Below, piece by piece: positions 61,038 to 64,000 of a stretch of DNA of 64,000 nt. The stretch covers positions 2,604,001 through 2,668,000 of the forward strand of contig NZ_JABVZR010000001.1 in assembly GCF_017163935.1 (NCBI RefSeq). The letters are read 5' to 3'. Below the pieces are notes generated by a model. It was not told the origin of the DNA. It did not search any database and saw only the letters and a program-made list of their open reading frames with translations. The position numbers and the translations under genes are program-made. This stretch comes from Novosphingobium terrae. Lineage in GTDB: Bacteria > Pseudomonadota > Alphaproteobacteria > Sphingomonadales > Sphingomonadaceae. Within the stretch, counting starts at the first letter, position 1. The number at the start of each line of letters is the position of its first letter.

Positions 61038-61985
61038 TCAGTCCTGACCGATGGCCAGAAAGCGCTCCTCGCGCTTGGCGATGATCTCGGCGGGGCTCAG
61101 GCGGCCCAGCTTGTCGAGCTCCTCAACCAGAGCGTTGGACAGCATCTTGGCCATCATCTCCGGATCGCGATGCGCACCGCCCACCGGCTCCTGCACGATC
61201 CGCTCGATCACCTTGAGGCCGTGCAGATCCTGCGCCGTCACCTTCATCGCCTCGGCGGCATCCGCAGCCTTCTCCGGCGTGCGCCACAGGATCGAGGCGC
61301 AGCCCTCAGGGCTGATCACCGAGTAAACCGCATGCTCCAGCATCAGCACGCGCGAGGCGCTAGCCAGCGCCACAGCACCGCCTGAGCCGCCCTCACCCAC
61401 GATCACCGCCACCATCGGCACCGGCAGGGCAAGGCAGGCTTCCGTCGCGCGCGCAATGGCCTCGGCCTGACCGCGCTCCTCGGCTTCCACGCCGGGGAAA
61501 GCGCCCTTGGTGTCCACCAGCGTCACCACCGGCAGGCCGAAACGCCCGGCCAGCTCCATCAGGCGCGTGGCCTTGCGGTAGCCCTCCGGCTTGCCCATGC
61601 CGAAATTGTGCTTGATGCGCGTGGCGGTGTCATGGCCATTCTCATGACCGATCAGCATCACCTTGCGGCCCTGCACCGTGGCGAAACCGCCGATGATCGC
61701 ATGATCCTCACCAAAGGTGCGGTCACCGCCCAGCGGCACGAAATCGGTGAAGATCATCCGCACGTAATCGACGAAATGCGGACGCATCGGATGGCGCGCC
61801 ACCTGCGTCTTCTGCCAGGGCGTCAGCGCACGATAGGTGCTGGCGAGCAGATCGGCACTCTTGCGCTCCAGCCGCGTGACCTCGGCAGAAATGTCGAGAT
61901 CGCCCTCGGCGGCGGTGGTGCGCAGCTCGGCAATGCGCGATTCGAGAGCGGCGACCGGCTTTTCAAATTCGAGATAGGAAATCAT
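61038..61985 (-). CDS. accA: Acetyl-CoA carboxylase carboxyltransferase subunit alpha
   Basis: 315 residues. 'MISYLEFEKPVAALESRIAELR' is the usual start; 'GRKVMLIGHENGHDTATRIKHNFGMGKPEGYRKATRLM', 'TLVDTKGAFPGVEAEERGQAEAIARA' and 'GEGGSGGAVALASASRVLMLEHAVYSVISPEGCASILWR' form the carboxyltransferase site. With AccD it moves the carboxyl group from biotin to acetyl-CoA for fatty-acid synthesis. Confidence 0.97.
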   Translation of the reverse strand: MISYLEFEKPVAALESRIAELRTTAAEGDLDISAEVTRLERKSADLLASTYRALTPWQKTQVARHPMRPHFVDYVRMIFTDFVPLGGDRTFGEDHAIIGGFATVQGRKVMLIGHENGHDTATRIKHNFGMGKPEGYRKATRLMELAGRFGLPVVTLVDTKGAFPGVEAEERGQAEAIARATEACLALPVPMVAVIVGEGGSGGAVALASASRVLMLEHAVYSVISPEGCASILWRTPEKAADAAEAMKVTAQDLHGLKVIERIVQEPVGGAHRDPEMMAKMLSNALVEELDKLGRLSPAEIIAKREERFLAIGQD

Positions 61986-62062
61986 GGGGTCAAGGCCCTA
62001 GTCGTGCAAGCGGCGATGGGCAAGGGTTTGTGAAGATTGAGCCGTAAGGAAGAAAAGGTAGA

Positions 62063-62296
62063 TGCGAGGGTGTTACACCCTCGCGCTCCCGGGTTTTGTC
62101 AGCGTGGCGCCCCGGGTTCTGCCTTGGGGAAGATCGCAGCGCCGCAGGCAAAATCCCCCGCACAGCGCCATTCTCGCAGGATGAAAGCCTGCGGCGCCTT
62201 AGGTTGAGCAGGTGGAAAGCCGGGGCACAAGGATCGGGCGCCAATGCCCTATCGTCGGGAGAGTTCATGGGAGCGCGAGGGGGTAACCCCCTCGCA
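62063..62296 (+). repeat. Dispersed hairpin-ended intergenic element, full copy (forward orientation)
   Basis: 234 bp. Left hairpin GCGAGGGTG-TTA-CACCCTCGC (62064-62084), right hairpin GCGAGGGGG-TAA-CCCCCTCGC (62275-62295). Between them the internal repeat GCGCCGCAGGC / GCCTGCGGCGC and the block AGGTGGAAAGCCGGGGC are shared with copy 42949. Unlike the other copies it lies between two genes in tandem, 10 bp after the xerD stop and upstream of accA. Confidence 0.9.
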
Positions 62297-62306
62297 TTTC
62301 CTACTT

Positions 62307-63167
62307 TCAAACCTTCTGCGCCAACGGATGCCGCGCATTCACCAAAGCCACCAACCGCGCCGCATCGACATGCGTGTAGATCTGCGTGGTCGAAATATCC
62401 GCATGCCCCAGCAGCATCTGCAACACGCGCAAATCCGCCCCACCTTCCAGCAAATGGGTGGCAAAGGCATGGCGCAACACGTGCGGCGACACCCGCGAAG
62501 GATCGAGCCCTGCCCGCAGCGCCAGATCGCGCAACAGCTGGAACAGGCGAATCCGCGTCAGATGCCCCTTCTCCCCGCGCGAGGGGAAGAGGAAGCGCGA
62601 TTCGGCCTCCTTGGGATTCGCCCCCCGCACCGCCAGCCAGCGCGACAGCACATGGCGCGCGCGGGTCGAGACCGGCACCATGCGCTGCACCCCACCCTTG
62701 CCGGTTAGCGTCAGCAGAGGCGCGTCGCGCGGCACGGAACGCAATGGCAGGCTGACCAGTTCGGTGGCGCGCAAACCGGATCCATAAAGCAGTTCCAAAG
62801 CCGCCAGCGTGCGCAAGGCCGAAGGGCTGTCACCTTCCGCCTCCTTTTCGGCGGTGGCAAACATCGCCTCCACATCGCCATGGCCCATCAGGCGCGGCAA
62901 AGGGCGGCGGGTGACAGGACGCGGCAGGGCTGAGGACGGATCGTCGTCACGCAACCCCTCATCGACAAGGAATCCGTAGAACTGCCGCAAAGCCGAAGCC
63001 TTGCGCGCCAGCGAAGACGGCGCCAGCTCGGCCCAATGCTCGCCAAGAGAGGTCAGCGCGGCAGGCGTGGCGCTTTCCAAAGGCCCCAGGATTTCGCGCG
63101 CGCCATCCAGATCGCGGCGATAGGCGGCCAGAGTGTTCAGCGCCGCCCCCCTTTCGGCGGCCAGCAT
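62307..63167 (-). CDS. xerD: Site-specific tyrosine recombinase XerD
   Basis: 286 residues from the ATG at 63167. Catalytic residues: Arg in 'GSGLRATELVSLP', Lys in 'TGKGGVQRMVPV', 'HVLRHAFATHLLEGG' (HxxR), 'LGHADISTTQIYTHV' (His and nucleophile Tyr). With XerC it resolves chromosome dimers at dif. In-frame sequence before the ATG ('IIASAIDAFIAM') looks like the family's normal N-terminus, and the only upstream candidate is ATT at 63198-63200, with GAGAG 6 nt before it, so the true protein may be 297 residues. Confidence 0.93.
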   Translation of the reverse strand: MLAAERGAALNTLAAYRRDLDGAREILGPLESATPAALTSLGEHWAELAPSSLARKASALRQFYGFLVDEGLRDDDPSSALPRPVTRRPLPRLMGHGDVEAMFATAEKEAEGDSPSALRTLAALELLYGSGLRATELVSLPLRSVPRDAPLLTLTGKGGVQRMVPVSTRARHVLSRWLAVRGANPKEAESRFLFPSRGEKGHLTRIRLFQLLRDLALRAGLDPSRVSPHVLRHAFATHLLEGGADLRVLQMLLGHADISTTQIYTHVDAARLVALVNARHPLAQKV

Positions 63168-63201
63168 GGCGATAAAGGCGTCGATGGCGGAGGCGATAAT
63201 G

Positions 63202-64000
63202 TTACGCTCTCGCCACCGCCTCGGCGGCGATCATGCGGGCCTCGGCACCCAATCCCACGCGGTTCAGCGCCGAGACGATGTGATAGAGGTAGCGCGGCGT
63301 CATCCGGCCCCAGCTGTCGCCCTGCATGCCAAGGCCCGCCAGCATCACCACCAGCGTCTGGTTGTTGAGCGCCGCAGCCTGATCGATGGCCTCGCTCCAG
63401 CGGCTGTGGCCGTCGAAATCGACCGAAAGCTTGCCCGCATAGTCACGCCGCGTCGAATCGCTGACACGACCAAGGCCGGACAGGCCCGCGACCAGAAAGG
63501 CCGTCTTGCGGCTGGAATCGCTCTTGTCCGCGCCCGCAAAGCTGCTCAGAGCGCCGGTATCGGCTTCGCCGCCGCGCCCATCGGCCAGCGCCAGCAAGGC
63601 CCAGCCAAGGCTCCCCTTGGGCACCACGCCCGACCAGCGCATGGCATTGCCATCCAGCCCGGCTGCCAGCATGGAGGCGATCAGATCGCCCGCATCCCCG
63701 GCATAATCGCCACTGACCGGCAGGCGCGCGGCGGCATAGGCCGTCAACACCTGACGGGCATAGCGGCGGCCCGGATCGGCGGCGCCATCCCACAGGCTCT
63801 TCATCGCCTTCAGCCGGTCCGCCGGCGTGCCCGCAACATAGGCATCGCGCAGCAGCAGCGCACGCTCCGACGGGCTGCCGGTCACATCGTCATTGGCGTA
63901 AATCTGGCTGTAGAGATCGACCATCGCCGAAGACGACAGAATCCCCGCGCTCCCCGCCCGGTCGGAGGCATCGGCACGCGGCCCCAGCCCCACCATCGGC
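63202..64000 (-). CDS. Hypothetical protein (5' end outside window)
   Basis: The C-terminal 266 or more residues of a helical, Ala-rich protein; the frame is open to the window edge. It contains repeated helix-pair stretches ('ADRLKAMKSLWDGAADPGRRYARQVLTAYAAARLPVSG', 'GWALLALADGRGGEADTGALSSF', 'RWSEAIDQAAALNNQTLVVMLAGLGMQG'), which suggests a TPR-like solenoid. No known family is recognised. Its stop is one base before the putative ATT start of xerD. Confidence 0.75.
   Translation of the reverse strand, partial: PMVGLGPRADASDRAGSAGILSSSAMVDLYSQIYANDDVTGSPSERALLLRDAYVAGTPADRLKAMKSLWDGAADPGRRYARQVLTAYAAARLPVSGDYAGDAGDLIASMLAAGLDGNAMRWSGVVPKGSLGWALLALADGRGGEADTGALSSFAGADKSDSSRKTAFLVAGLSGLGRVSDSTRRDYAGKLSVDFDGHSRWSEAIDQAAALNNQTLVVMLAGLGMQGDSWGRMTPRYLYHIVSALNRVGLGAEARMIAAEAVARA

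Noticed and set aside
62307..63167. XerD-like integrase as sign of a genomic island
   Set aside because: It is the housekeeping chromosomal recombinase type, with accA and no phage or transfer genes beside it.

Overview
The window looks like a chromosomal stretch from an alphaproteobacterium of the Sphingomonadales, most like Novosphingobium or Sphingomonas. The grounds are high GC, abundant TonB-linked sugar uptake, an AddAB rather than RecBCD nuclease, a DivL-type pseudo-histidine kinase with tyrosine at the phosphoacceptor site, the AmgK/MurU peptidoglycan-recycling pair and a Flp/Tad pilin. The assignment comes from gene content only. I see no prophage, insertion sequence or CRISPR array.

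Positions 1-16,780 form a pentose (L-arabinose) utilisation island. It has a TonB-dependent receptor (3' end outside the window), three exported arabinan/arabinoxylan hydrolases (GH43, GH43, GH51), a FadR-type GntR regulator, and two divergent operons. These encode a lactonase, a pentonate dehydratase and an exported mutarotase on one side, and a sugar:H+ symporter, 2-oxoglutarate-semialdehyde dehydrogenase, AraD1/GguC protein and sugar 1-dehydrogenase on the other. Together they make a complete non-phosphorylative route from arabinose polymer to 2-oxoglutarate. An operator-like 11-mer (TAGTCYRACWA) lies in front of both the receptor gene and the divergent operons.

Positions 16,780-36,000 hold a TetR regulator divergent from a 1147-residue transporter/acyltransferase/acyl-ACP synthetase fusion, a large DUF2339 membrane protein, and a treZ-malQ-treY operon for making trehalose from alpha-glucans. 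The treZ start is preceded by a 16-bp perfect inverted repeat that contains the start of a 17-codon leader ORF. Then follow an MFS exporter, a Gly/His/Tyr-rich secreted protein, a phosphoribosyltransferase-AbrB transporter pair, a 64-residue membrane protein with its own terminator, and a tandem-PilZ protein.

Positions 36,000-64,000 are mostly housekeeping: secA, argJ, a GST, an IMPase and trxA. A tightly overlapped operon follows (divL-tsaE-amgK-murU-addB-addA). Then come ahcY, a peroxiredoxin, an outer-membrane barrel, folE, two tandem tRNA-Arg(ACG) genes, mutT, a Flp pilin, accA, xerD and a gene that runs off the right edge.

The most unusual non-coding signal is a dispersed ~234-bp intergenic element. 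Three complete copies (7463, 42949, 62063) have hairpin-forming terminal inverted repeats, and two half copies (34974, 60845) keep only one end. Four of the five lie between convergent genes, which suggests a MITE-like element reused as a two-way terminator.
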